A DNA stretch of 64,000 nucleotides from Homarus americanus (taxonomy: Eukaryota > Arthropoda > Malacostraca > Decapoda > Nephropidae): contig NW_024754732.1 of the NCBI RefSeq assembly GCF_018991925.1, positions 879,001 to 943,000 on the forward strand. The letters are read 5' to 3'. Under the pieces are notes generated by a model that was not told the DNA's origin, ran no database searches, and saw nothing but the letters and a program-made list of their open reading frames with translations. Within the stretch, counting starts at the first letter, position 1. Each line of letters opens with the position of its first letter. The translations under genes and the position numbers were made by a program. Below, piece by piece: positions 33,082 through 44,814 of this stretch.

Positions 33082-33218
33082 TCCAAGGACCTAACCTAAT
33101 CGTACCTAGTCGCACCATCTACTGATAATATATTTCATAACGATCTGTAAATTTATCATTACAGTATGGTCACCCCTCTCGTCCAGCCTCCCTAGATTTT
33201 TTTTTAGATTGACCCCGA

Positions 33219-33404
33219 GGGGGCTAGTTTATTGGGCACCCCCTTACATCCTGTGCAAAGTGAAGTTAAAAGCGTTTACAGTGCCCATCTGGGAAGCATG
33301 CGTCGTTCATGCTTGCCTTTATGACTCATGCATTAAGGGCGTAAAAGCCTGAAGGGTCATGGGTTTTGTCAACAAGTTACATAAAGTGACAGAATGATGA
33401 GTGT
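33219..33404. repeat. 185-bp direct repeat, copy 1
   Basis: From GGGGCTAGTTTATTGGGCAC to GACAGAATGATGAGTG this is repeated at 33,595-33,784 and partly at 2,356-2,460 (same orientation on the plus strand). Confidence 0.9.
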
Positions 33405-33726
33405 GTGGGGGGAAATTTCCCGGTACAATTTATCTGTTTATGGCAAAGCGTGGCAGGTCCCTAATAATGTCAAGTGCCAGGTCATAGCCCTAGGCATTGA
33501 CAATATTGAGGGACATACCTTTTAGTGTGATGGCGTGTACGTCGGTAGTGTCGGCTTCAAGGGGAACGTCGAGATTTACAAATTACAGATTGCCCACGAG
33601 GGGGCTAGTTTATTGGGCACCCCCTTACATCCTGTGCAAGGTGAAGCACGGAAGCGTTTACAGTGCCCATCTGAGAAGCATGCGGAGTTCATGCTTGCCT
33701 TTATGACTCATGCATTAAGGGCGTAA
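33394..33726 (+). pseudogene. Unrecognised repeat-borne coding remnant
   Basis: One frame runs from ATG at 33,394 to TAA at 33,726 with a single internal TAG at about 33,523. It reads VWGEISRYNLSVYGKAWQVP, NNVKCQVIALGIDNIEGHTF, then CDGVYVGSVGFKGNVEIYKL, and ends in the 33,595-33,726 repeat segment. The composition is clearly protein-like (alternating beta-type pattern), but no family was recognised. It could be a fragment of a multi-copy gene or of a mobile element. Confidence 0.4.
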
Positions 33727-33784
33727 AAGCCTGAAGGGTCATGGGTTTTGTCAGCAAGTTACATAAAGTGACAGAATGATGAGT
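33595..33784. repeat. 185-bp direct repeat, copy 2
   Basis: Second copy of the 33,219 segment, about 380 bp downstream. It differs at only a few positions, so the pair looks like a tandem duplication with a 380-bp period. Confidence 0.9.
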
Positions 33785-35227
33785 GAAGGTTGGTACAACC
33801 AAGAGGGCAGATAACCTAACGTGACCTTAGTCGAGTGTGTAAACAAGGCCCAGCTGTTATGGTCAAGTCAACTATAATAGTAAGAAAATAACGCGGGAAG
33901 TTGGTTCATCTCCCTGACCTGTGACGGATGACTTGCCTCGTAGCGGTAACGTGTGACGCTGACGTATGACAATAATCCGTGGCGGTGAGGTGTGACGATG
34001 AATTGTACTGTAAGTGTGTGGTGAAGTGTGACTTACTGATCACCACTACGACGCATCTGACTCACTAAAGATAGGTGTGTACGTGTGTGTGTTAAGAGAG
34101 AAGTGATTCACATCTGGGGTTGACATAGCAAAATTTTGTCATCGTTGCATGTTATCTATTATCAGCTCCCTTTCAGAACTTGTAAATAACTAAAGCGCGC
34201 ACACACACACCTCTGAAAGCAAATTACCTGTACTTTTCGTTCAGTACTTCATCTCATAGTACACAAAACTGCACTGCATTTATCGCACAGTATCATGTCA
34301 GTATAGATGTACTGTACTAGTGATAATAAAAGGTCAATTATCATAGCAGGACATCATTCATGTGTGAGTAACTCAGTGTATATACTGTACTGTACATCAA
34401 GGCATTGGAAAGCTACCGAAAGCCATCCATTACTTGGGTGGTGGTGGTGGTGGTTATGCGCGCTACAACATTATATTGTACCACTAATTGTTTCTTAATG
34501 TGGGATTACTGGACGAGAAACTATAGCATTTGAAACGACACGAATACGAAATATTTACCATCTGACGTAGAAAGCACGGTAAGTGTTTAACTTTAGGCTA
34601 AATATAAAGACACGTCAGCTTTTTTGTACCCACCATTATAATTATCTTAAAGCCATCCGGTCACAACTCAGAGATACGACTTTTGTTTTTTTAAGTGATA
34701 AACGTTTGACCTCCTGGCGGCCACTGGGTGAAATAAATGAGGGTAAATTCTCGTGGAAAACTTAACTTTTTGTCACTAATTGTATATATGTCTGAACCAA
34801 TGAAAATTTAGAATGAGGATTTTGATGGACGAATATTGATACTTTTCCTCCTCTCTGTCTCTGTTACGGTAAAATCACTTACTTTGAGCAATAAAAAAAC
34901 CGATTACCTTCTTCACTTGGACGAAACTTGAGTAACTGTCAAATGGGAGATGCATGCGGGAGTGTGCGTGGTGTGGGGTGTGGTGCGTGGCAATAGAGAA
35001 ATCTCATGACCACAGCCTTGATCGTGGTTCATTTCTCCCCAAGTGATATTTCCTGCAGTGAAAGCCAAGACGGACAATTTGAAGCTTTAGTAATGGTGAG
35101 AAGCTACCCACCCCCCCCCCTCCCAGCTCCCGGCCCATTCTGTGTCATGCTGCTTCTACCACCACCACTACTTGTTCCTCTTTGTTTTCCTTATTCACCA
35201 TCCTACCACTAAAATTTGTCCAGTCAC

Positions 35228-35228
<1 letters not shown>
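33785..35228. other. No gene recognised
   Basis: Contains a (GGT)n run near 34,437-34,453. A short splice-bounded stretch at 35,053-35,096 is too small to call. Confidence 0.5.

Positions 35229-35322
<94 letters not shown>
35229..35322. repeat. (CA)n microsatellite
   Basis: About 94 bp of uninterrupted CA. Confidence 0.97.
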
Positions 35323-35323
<1 letters not shown>

Positions 35324-35487
35324 GTACACCATCACCACCAATACCAACACTACCTACACTATCACCTACTACAGCAACACCTACCGTACACATGTTCATC
35401 ATCACCATTACCTACAGCACCATTTAGCAACCATTAAAACCATCGTTCCCGAGTACAGTACCTTACAAGGAGATGTTAAATAGCTAC

Positions 35488-35625
35488 CTGTATTGTGTGG
35501 GTGTGCACATACTGTTCCCTGCCACGCTTCTCTGGTCATAAGAGCCACCACGCCATTGGTCACGCCCGCAGTGTACCTCGCTCCTCGACCAATAACAGTG
35601 AAGCCTAGTGAAGATGACGGCTCTT
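35488..35625 (-). CDS. Candidate exon, phase 1-1, SRCR-like wording
   Basis: Bounded by TATTTCAG and GTAGCT. One frame is fully open over 46 codons: EPSSSLGFTVIGRGARYTAG, VTNGVVALMTREAWQGTVCA, HPHNTG. It begins and ends in phase 1, as exons of extracellular modules often do, and WQGTVC recalls the WGTVC of scavenger-receptor cysteine-rich domains. A second frame is also open, so this is a candidate only. No neighbouring exon of the same gene was found. Confidence 0.35.
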
Positions 35626-36139
35626 CTGAAATATAAACAACATATTAAATGACCTCACATAGACCACATTATGAGGAAGATTATGAGTATTACAAAGTAA
35701 CTACAGTCAAGACGTTACATTATGAGGGATTCTGAAGCCATAATTCTCTGATAATTATCACAATATATGAGGAGGGTTGAGGTGTCACAAGTGTGGGGGC
35801 TCTGATGTCAAACTATATGAAACTCGTGACCCCCCAAAGGCATGACTCATGATGTCACAGTATGATGTCAACATTTCGACGTCAAAGATAAAGGGTTAGA
35901 TAAAAAGTCCATGACGTCACCGTGTAAAATTACGTAAAGGTTAATTAAGTAGCACATGGGAGGTACAAGAGAGAGGATGGAGGAGGAATAGGAAATGTAG
36001 AAGAAGAAGAAATGATGGAAAACAACAACTCCAAGAAAACAATAAGGAGACGAAAGTAGATGAAGCGAGGGTGCTTTGTGAGAGGCGTCAACTTTAGAAG
36101 AGTGAAAGCAATAATAACTACCGCCCCAGCCCTTCCCCC
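35626..36139. other. No gene recognised
   Basis: Short frames only; no element ends recognised. Confidence 0.5.
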
Positions 36140-36530
36140 CTCCCTCCTCCCACAAGCCGTTTCTCCTCCCCTCCCCAGGCTATTTCTCCTCCCCCTCCCC
36201 TCCCCCAAGCTATTTCTCCTCCCCCTTCCCTCCCCCAGGCTATTTCTCCTCCCCCTCCCCTCCCCAAGCTGTTCTCCTCCCCTTCCTCCCCAGGCTATTT
36301 CTCCTCCCCTCCCTCCCCCAGGCCTGTTTCTCCTCCCCTCCCCTCCCCCAAGCTATTCCCCTCCTCTCCCCAGGCTATTTCTCCTCCCCTTCCCCTCCCC
36401 CAGGCTATTTCTCCTCCCCTCCCCTCCCCAGGCTAGGCTATTTCTCCTCCCCTTCCCTCCTATTTCTCCTTCCTCTCCCCAGAGCTAGGCCTATTTCTCC
36501 TCCTCCTCTTCTCCTTCATTTCTGCCCAGG
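36140..36530. repeat. CT-rich tandem repeat, about 26-bp unit
   Basis: Roughly fifteen units built from CAGGCTATTTCTCCTCCCCT with variable C runs. The proline/leucine frame read from it is an artefact. Confidence 0.93.
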
Positions 36531-37583
36531 CAATTTCTCTCTTCCCTCCCCTTTCCTATCCCTCTTCTCCCCTGCCATCTCTCTCTCTCTCTCCCTTCCC
36601 CCTCTCTCTCCCCACCCTAACGTGCTCAGTCTGTCGTATGTAGGTAACTGGGTGAAGAGCGTGTGTGGGGGGGGGGGGGTCCATTATACATCACCACTAC
36701 TACCACTTACCACCACTGACGTCACCACCACAAGCGTAGAACCTTCACTCAAATATACATGGAGAAATATTTAAATAATGCTGTAGATTTAAGACCTTTG
36801 GCGTCACTAGAGAGGATCACCCTGTGGCAGATACCAAACACAGCTCTTCTTTTAGCTTTACGAGGGGGTGATAGAGGCTCCTGCTTTAAGCTGTGGAAGC
36901 TGGTGATCTGTTGTATACAGTATGTCTATGTATTAACAACTTCCGGTATACATATTTGTCTGATATAGTATGAGTAACTGTATTGTTAGGTAGGGAGAGA
37001 GGCGAGGTGAAGAGGGAGGGATGAGGAACGAACGAGAGAGGCAAAAGGGAGGGAGGGAAGGAGGGACAGTACATCATGTCGCCTCTCCTCCTGAACCACG
37101 AACCCCAAGATTCAGATTCGTGAACCCGAAGCAGTGGAGACTATTGCATTATTCTGTCCATAAATGTTTGGGATTCAAATAATTCTTCAGTCTTATTACT
37201 CAGTGAACTTAATGTTTGTTTGTTGTGAGTAATGATAAGTTTAGACGTTGTTGTGACAGCAGTGATAACTAAAAGTACCTCAATAACACTCAGATAACGT
37301 TAAGTGGATCACCTCAGGAATCTCCATAACAATTTTATTACACATAAAGATTAGACTCTTAACGGGACCTCCATCCCCCCCCCTCCCATACTGCATAACT
37401 GAAACCCAAGAGTGTGTATAACTCATAAACAGAAAATGTAAACACACACACACACACACACACACACCTCGGAGGTCAGTAGACGTCACCAGGAGTGGTT
37501 GGTTGTGTTCTTTAAGAGCCAGACTGCTGTGGTAATGTTGGCAGCGAGGAACTTACAGGTGTGGTGGTGATAATTACCGTACT
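36531..37583. other. No gene recognised; G run, AC run and a MITE fragment
   Basis: Holds a poly-G run at about 36,667-36,679, an (AC)n run at 37,441-37,467 and, at 37,081-37,178, a left part of the GTCAACTAC MITE family (GAACCACGAACCCCAAGATT). The rest is unassigned. Confidence 0.6.
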
Positions 37584-39511
37584 TCCCCCTCTACTACACT
37601 GTACTTCCCCCTTCGCCGTATCCTATCTCCCCCTCCTGTACACCACCCTCTTCTCCCCCCTCCACCACCTACACCCACCCCCTCCCCTCCACCCCCTCCA
37701 CCCTCCACACCCCACCTCCTCTCACCACCCTCTCTCCTCCACCACTCCCTGCCCCTCTCCCCTCCTTGCCTACCCCACCCCCCCCTCCACCCACCACACA
37801 CACCTCTTCTCCCCTCCCCCACCCACCCCTGCCCCACCCCTCCCCCTACACCCACTACACCCCCCCACCCCTCTCCCCTTCTCTCCCACCACCCCCCACC
37901 CCTCTCCCTCACTCACCCCACCTCTTCCTCCACCCCTACACCCCTCCCCTCCCCTCCCCCACCTCTTCTCCACCACTACCCCCCCCCTCTCCCCTCCCCT
38001 ACACCCACCTCCTCTCCCATCCACCACTACACCCCCCCTCTCCCCTCCCACCACTACCACCCTCCCCCTCCCACACTACACATCCCCTCTCCCCTCCCCA
38101 CCCCACACCACCTCCCCCTCCACCCCTACATCCCTCTCCCCCACCCCCTCCCCCTCCCACCCCACTACCCCCTCTCCCCCCTCCCCCACTACACCCCTAC
38201 ACTCCCACCCCTCACACCTCTCCCCCCCTCACCCCTCTCCCCTCCACCCCTACACCCCCCTCTCCCTCTCCCACACCCATTACACCCCACCTCTCCCCTC
38301 CCCCACCTCCTCTCTCCCACCCCACCTCCTCTCCCCTCCCCTCTCCCCCCTCCACCACCTACCTCCCCCTCTCCCCCTCACCCACCTACCACCCCCTCCC
38401 CCTCACCACCCCTCTCCCCTCCCACCCCCCCTCCCTCCCACCTCCCACCCCTCCTCCCCCTCCACCCCTCTCCCCTCCACCCCTCCACCTCTCTCCCCAC
38501 CCCACCCCTCTCCCCTCCCACCACACCCCTCCTCTCCCCCCTCCCCCCACACCCTCCTCCCCCTCCCACCCTACACACCCTCCTCTCCCTCCTGTCCACC
38601 ACCCCTCCCCCTCCCCTCCCCCTGCCTCTCCCCTCCACCTACACCCCTCCTCTCCCCTTCCACCCACCTCCTCTCCCCCTCCACCCTCTCCCCCTCCTCC
38701 ACCCCACCTCCTCTCTCCACCACTACCTCCTCTCCCCTCCACCACACCACCTCCTCTCCCCTCCTGTCCCACCCCTCCCCCTCCCACTACACCCACCCTC
38801 CTCTCCCCTCCACCCACACACACCTCCTCCCTCCCCCTACACCACCTCACCTCTCCCCTCCCCCACACACCTCTCCCCTCTACACCCCACCTCCCCCTCC
38901 CCTCCCCCACTCACCCCACCCCTCCACACCCCCTCCTCCCCTCTCCCCCTCCCCACTACACCCCCTCTCCCCTCCCCCACCCCACCACCTACACCCACCA
39001 CTCTCCCCCTCCCCCTCCACCCCTCCTCTCCCCTCCCCACCCCTCCTGTCCCCTCACCCCTACCCCATCTCCCTCTCCCCTCCCACCCACTACACCCTCT
39101 GCCTCCTCCCCTCACTACACACCTCCTCTCCCTCTCTCCCCTCTCCCCACCCACACACCTCCTCCCCCTTCCCACCACTACCCCCCTTCTCCCCTCCACC
39201 CTACACCCCTCTCTCCCCTCTTCCCCCACACCCCACCTCCTCCCCCTCCCACCCCTACACCCCGCCTCCCCTCTCCCCTCCCACCCTACCCCCACCTCCT
39301 CTCCCCACCCCTCCCTACCTCCCCCACCTCCCTCTCCCCTCTCCACCCCACCTCCTCTTTCCCCCCTCCCACCCCTACACCTCTCTCCCCCTCCCACCTA
39401 CACCCCTCCTCTCCCCTCCACCCACTACACCCCACCCCTCTCCCCTCCACCTACCTCCCTCACCCCTACACCACCTCTCCCCACCCCACTACCACCTTCT
39501 CTCCCCCACCA
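37584..39511. repeat. 1.9-kb C-rich strand-asymmetric simple sequence
   Basis: Almost only C, T and A on the plus strand, built from CTCCCCTCCCC, CCACCCCTACACC and CACTACACC words with no fixed period. Four or more C runs close together mean the minus strand could form G-quadruplexes. Two very long proline-rich frames are by-products of the composition. Confidence 0.95.
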
Positions 39512-39848
39512 CTTAACCAGGCCCACAATTGTGGTTTCAGGCAACACGATCTTAACTAACTGGATGTTGCCTTTTCCACCGACACGATAAAGCGGTTAGG
39601 TTAGGTTAGGCTACACATCTATTAAAAAAAACTACCATAACTGTGTTGACGTTTAGAGTAATATTTAGCAAGAGGTTTGGTGTGTCGTTAAGTGATGGTA
39701 AGGTGGGGAGGATACCTGGACTGATTCACTGACAGGTGACTCATTAAGACATGCGCCAAGCCCACCCACCTGCTGCACATCCATACCTCACTTCCACAAA
39801 ACCTATTCCTATAAATACATAGCTAACATAAACGGGATCACATTTTTG

Positions 39849-39965
39849 TTTTTACGGGGATTAGCCCACCCGGGCACAGGTCACTGACCCACATCAGAGC
39901 CTGGGAGGCGAAAATGTAATAATTATTCATAGTAAATAAAATTTATTATAAAAATTAAAATAAAA
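39849..39965 (+). repeat. Interspersed repeat, TTTACGGGGATTA family
   Basis: A second copy of the repeat at 22,585. It shares the body, the GGCGAAAATGTAATAAT junction and the following TTCATAGTAAATAAAATTTA tail, and runs into ATA-rich sequence. Confidence 0.7.
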
Positions 39966-40067
39966 TAATAATGATAACAATAATAATAATAACACCGTAA
40001 TAATAATAATAATAAAGAACTATAAAGAAAAACAAAATAAAAATAGTGAGAAACACTATAATTACAT

Positions 40068-40256
40068 ATGTTGCGTTGTCAAGTAAGAGAAACACTTGAA
40101 ACCCTGCAATTGTTTGTAAATGAGGTAGAAAGACAGATGAGCAACCTGGGATTTGGTCACAATTTTCGTGATGCCATATGGCAGCAGGGTCTACCATTAG
40201 ACAACACATTATGCTTCCAATATCTTCCCAGGCGGCAGTACCTCCCTGTTTGGTAG
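40068..40256 (+). other. Unrecognised 62-codon open frame
   Basis: Reads LRCQVRETLETLQLFVNEVE, RQMSNLGFGHNFRDAIWQQG, LPLDNTLCFQYLPRRQYLPV and a stop. The composition is protein-like, but no family was recognised. It sits beside a dispersed repeat and could be a mobile-element fragment. Confidence 0.25.
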
Positions 40257-40363
40257 CTGCCTCGTACCTACTACATGAAGATTAAATCCCAAAATTATTT
40301 AACCTGATGATTAAACTTAACGATAGCCTAACCTAACCTAGCGTTAATGTCTAATCAATTGAA

Positions 40364-40540
40364 ATAAGCTAGGGTGTCCAATCTTCAGGTGAAATAAGCT
40401 AGGGTGTTCAATCTTCAGGTGAAATAAGCTAGGGTGTCCAATCTTCAGGTGAAATAAGCTAGGGTGTCCAATCTTCAGGTGAAATAAGCTAGGGTGTCTA
40501 ATCTTCATGTGAAATAGGGTGTCTAATCTTTAGGTGGAAT
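40364..40540. repeat. 30-bp tandem repeat
   Basis: Five to six copies of GTGAAATAAGCTAGGGTGTC plus CAATCTTCAG. A single diverged copy lies at 45,545-45,585. Confidence 0.95.
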
Positions 40541-40719
40541 AAGTTAAGTTACAGTGTGTGGTGTAGGTCGGGGTAACAAACTCCGTCAGTGAGTCAGTTA
40601 GTGGTGAGTAAAGTAACTTAAAAAGCATTTGCATCTGGAGTATATATTCATAACAGGAAGACTTGAATAAGTGTTTTAACATACGTACATGCAAGTGTAA
40701 ACCTGTACAGACACAGTAT

Positions 40720-40720
<1 letters not shown>

Positions 40721-40770
<50 letters not shown>
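40721..40770. repeat. (GT)n microsatellite
   Basis: About 50 bp of GT. Confidence 0.96.
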
Positions 40771-40771
<1 letters not shown>

Positions 40772-40966
40772 TGAAGGAAGTGAATATTGCCTTCAGTCGT
40801 CCACGATACATACGAGTCAGAGCTCACCTGAAGGCCGCCACACAGTGAGAGTCCACATCAGTTCAATAACCCCTTTACCTTTGACCGGCTGCAGGTCCAC
40901 TCCCGCTCGCTGCCTTACTCCTAATTGGCCCCAACCAACCCAACCCAACCCAACCAACCCAACCCT

Positions 40967-41720
40967 ACAAATGTAAAATACTTAGTCTAGGAGATGTAAA
41001 CAGAGAAACCAGATACCAGATGAACAGCGATGTTATAGAGAAATCCGACTGCGAGAAAGATTTAGGAGTAATGATAAGTTGGAATCTTAAGCCAAGTAAA
41101 CAATATGTATTTTCTCGAAACAAGGCTAATAAAGTAATTGGGTTCATACATAGGAGTGTTAGTTACAAGACTAGCGAGGTCATCCTAAAACTGTATCTTG
41201 CGCGTGTGAGACCACACCTGGATTACGCAGTTCAGTTCTGGTCACCGTATTACAGAATGGTTATAGAATCCTTGGAAAGAATTCAGAGGAGAATGAAAAG
41301 ACTAATCATGGGCATTAGGAACCTCGAGTACAGAGACAGGTTAAAGCATTTTAATTTGCACTCCCTCGAAAGACGTAAAGTGAGGGACGATATGATAGAG
41401 GTGTATAAATGGAAGTCAGGGCTAAACAAAGGGGACATTACAAAGGTACTCAAACTATCCAACCAGGAGTTAACTCGTAACAATGGTTTTAAATTAGACA
41501 AATTTAGATTTAGGCGCGAAATAGGTAAACACTGGTTTAGAAATAGAGTAGTGGACGAGTGGAACAAGTTACCAAACATCATCATTAACTCGAATACGCT
41601 GGATAGCTTTAAACATAGGTTTGGTGGATATATAAGCAATAGGGGTTGGGTGTAAATGGGACTGCCCAGTATGAGCCAATAGGCCCGCTGCAGTTTCCTC
41701 CATTCTTATGTTCTTAAGTA
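40967..41720 (+). mobile_element. CR1-like LINE, RT C-terminus and 3' end
   Basis: An open frame runs to 41,655: YQMNSDVIEKSDCEKDLGVM, VRPHLDYAVQFWSPYY, ERIQRRMKRLIMG, then RRKVRDDMIEVYKWKSGLNK and VDEWNKLPNIIINS. This is the conserved region after the reverse transcriptase of CR1/L2-type LINEs. It lacks any stop over more than 200 codons, so it is young. The 3' end reads CCATTCTTATGTTCTTA. It is 5'-truncated and lies between AACCC repeats on both sides. Confidence 0.88.
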
Positions 41721-42146
41721 CCCTTCCCAACCCAACCCAACCCAACCTACTGGGAATGGGCTACGTTAGGAATGTGGTTCGGTAAGACTGGGCCTCAATG
41801 TCAGACTCGACTGGAGACTATCAGGACAAAGCCTGTCTAACCAGTCGTCCTTTTAACCCATCTCCACTTGTTTAACGGGTCTCCAGCCACGACCCTCACG
41901 TCTAACTTGAAGACTTAACGCTTGAGCACTAACCAACGCTCATATAAACATAACAAATCCAGCACAGTTATCCCCACCATGTGATGTAATTGTAATTTGT
42001 ATCAAGATGTAAGTTGAGGTTATATTCGTGGTTGACAACACAAGAGTGACCCAGATCTAACTTATATAGGCCAGCTGTAGTCACTATTATCAGTGACAGT
42101 TGCGTCAAGTCATTGCATGCATTGAATTACCTACGTGTTTGCAAGT

Positions 42147-42179
42147 ATACATACATACATACATACATACATACATACA

Positions 42180-42208
<29 letters not shown>
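42147..42208. repeat. (ATAC)n microsatellite
   Basis: About fifteen CATA units. Confidence 0.97.
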
Positions 42209-42210
<2 letters not shown>

Positions 42211-42488
42211 TTGTTATACCAAATACCACAACCCCTTCATATGTTTCACACAAGAATTTCTTTACCGGGTCTACACAACATCGCTGAAACTGTAAATGAT
42301 ATATAGTAACTACCATAAGGTGAAGCATCACAAATTGACACACAACCCATTAAGTCACCATAGATCACAGTTCATTTTACACATTGACCTTGATGTTACA
42401 GGTCTGTCGATACGATCACGAGGTGTAAAGTAAACGTTGCTCACCTTGACGGCAACATCGGGTCATTCACCCACCGAGCTACTGTCAT

Positions 42489-42925
42489 CACCAAATCTCT
42501 CATACCGCGTTCCTTCCTATCCCAATCATACGCAAATCTCTCATACCGAGTTCCTTCCCATCACAATCATACGCAAATCTCTCATACCGCGTTCCTTCCT
42601 ATCCCAATCATACGCAAATCTCTCATACCGCGTTCCTTCCAATCATCATACGCAAATCATACCGCAAATCTCTCATACCGCGTTCCTTCCTATCCCAATC
42701 ATACGCAAATCTCTCATACCGCGTTCCTTCCCATCACAATCATAAGCAAATCTCTCATACCGCGTTCCTTCCCATCACAATCATAAGCAAATCTCTCATA
42801 CCGCGTTCCTTCCCATCACAATCATACGCAAATCTCTCATACCGCGTTCCTTCCCATCACAATCATACGCAAATCTCTCATACCGCGTTCCTTCCCATCA
42901 CAATCATACGTAAATCTCTCATACC
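42489..42925. repeat. 41-bp tandem repeat
   Basis: About eleven units with AAATCTCTCATACCGCGTTC and CTTCCCATCACAATCATACG. Confidence 0.95.
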
Positions 42926-43173
42926 ACCAAACTGAAATATGAAAAATAAATAGAACTGGTGAGGCATTCCGAGAAATAATTTTTTTCTTACAGAAAGGTT
43001 GTAAAGTTGGTGATGTTGGTAACATTTGGTACTAAAGGATGGAAATCGTTCGTTGAAGCTCATACGCTCCTCGTCTCTACTGCACCTAAGTAGTAGTAGT
43101 AGTAGTAGTATAAGATAAAATATTATGAACAGTAGCAATAATAACTGTATAACTGATTGTTATTCGTATATTG

Positions 43174-43175
<2 letters not shown>

Positions 43176-43217
<42 letters not shown>
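43176..43217. repeat. (CA)n microsatellite
   Basis: About 42 bp of CA. Confidence 0.95.
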
Positions 43218-43219
<2 letters not shown>

Positions 43220-43490
43220 AGTCATTCCATCACTTTGTCATGGGAAAAGGAGATAAATTATGATAATAGGTATAGAATCATGGCAGTAAGAAAGTAACTG
43301 GAGGCAGGGAAGTACTTAAGGCACCAAGGAAGTGTCAGGTACACCCAGGCTCCACACGCACCCTTCGAGTCACTGCCTGAAGAAAGTCTCGGCAGAGGGA
43401 GCACACTCATGCTGTTCAGAAAAGCCGCGTGGGAAAGTTGTGGACATTTAAGACATTTAGTTGTTGGTGTTTAAAAGTAGAAAGTTGGGT

Positions 43491-43492
<2 letters not shown>

Positions 43493-43569
<77 letters not shown>
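43493..43569. repeat. (CA)n microsatellite
   Basis: About 77 bp of CA. Confidence 0.97.
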
Positions 43570-43570
<1 letters not shown>

Positions 43571-43732
43571 CTATCCTACATTAACCCAACCCAGCTTAAA
43601 ACTAACCTAGGTTCATCTATCCCTATTAATCTAAACTAATTTAACCTAATTAATCTAAATTAATCACAGTTGACACAAGGTATTCAGAGCTAACATAAAC
43701 TTAACCCAAATTACTGTAGCATAGTCTAAACT

Positions 43733-44273
43733 AATCCATTCTAATCTAACTTAACAATAACCTAACCATAACCGAAACTAATCCATTCTAACCTAACTTA
43801 ACACTAATCTAACCATAACCGAAACTAATCCATTCTAACCTAACTTAACACTAACCTAACCATAACCGAAACTAATCCATTCTAACCTAACTTAACACTA
43901 ACCTAACCATAACCGAAACTAATCCATTCTAACCTAACTTAACACTAACCTAACCATAACCGAAACTAATCCATTCTAACCTAACTTAACACTAACCTAA
44001 CCATAACCGAAACTAATCCATTTCAACTAACTTAACACTAACCAACCATAACCCGAAACTAACCATTCTAACAACTTAACACTAACCTAACTAACCTATA
44101 AACCGAAACTAATCCATTCTAACCTAACTTAACACTAACCTAACCATAACCGAAACTAATCCATTCTAACCTAACTTAACACTAACCTAACCATAACCGA
44201 AACTAATCCATTCTAACCTAACTTAACACTAACCTAACCATAACCGAAACTAATCCATTCTAACCTAACTTAA
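43733..44273. repeat. 47-bp satellite built of AACCTAA-like words
   Basis: About eleven units with CATAACCGAAACTAATCC and CTAACCTAACTTAACACTAA. Most units are identical; three in the middle carry small deletions. The words resemble degenerate TTAGG telomere repeat. Confidence 0.95.
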
Positions 44274-44576
44274 CCTATCCCACACTGTCGTAAGATGATC
44301 TGAGTTAAGACTGAATAGACTAACACACACCCGGACATGATGTCATCCTCGTACAGTATAGTGACGCACATACGGGACACACTCGAGCCTAAATGTCAAG
44401 TTTTATAAGTAAACACAACCAACTGCGCACTGTAGCGACACTATCACTTGAGGAGCGCTTACTACTTTTGTGAAGATGGAAAATATACGGTAGCTCTAGG
44501 CGGAGAGTTGTGCAAGACAATTATATAGAAAGTGACAGGAAAGTGCTGTCATCAAGCAGGATCCCTCCACTACACT

Positions 44577-44805
44577 CCACCAAGTCACCTTCCCAGTTCC
44601 CACCCACTCACCTTCCCAGCTCCCACTCACACTCATCCTTTCCCTCCACCCACTCACCTTCCCAGCTCCCACTCACACTCATCCTTTCCCTCCACCCACT
44701 CACCTTCCCAGCTCCCACTCACACTCATCCTTTCCCTCCACCCACTCACCTTCCCAGCTCCTACTCACACTCATCCTCTTCCTCCACCCACTCACCTTCT
44801 CAGTT
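44577..44805. repeat. 46-bp tandem repeat
   Basis: About five units with CCACCCACTCACCTTCCCAG and CTCCCACTCACACTCATCC. Confidence 0.94.
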
Positions 44806-44814
44806 CCCACCGAG

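Noticed and set aside
35053..35096. Possible exon reading ESQDGQFEALVM before GTGAGA
   Set aside because: Twelve codons only, and the plus-strand context has no further exons.
37561..39559. Two very long open frames (about 650 and 600 codons) of Pro, Ser, Thr and Leu
   Set aside because: They overlap in different frames over a C/T/A-only repeat. Lack of stops follows from the composition (few G or A runs make TAA, TAG and TGA rare). No domain or splice context.
42489..42925. Regular 41-bp repeats resembling a CRISPR array
   Set aside because: The repeats are directly adjacent with no unique spacers, and the genome is eukaryotic. The same holds for the other arrays.
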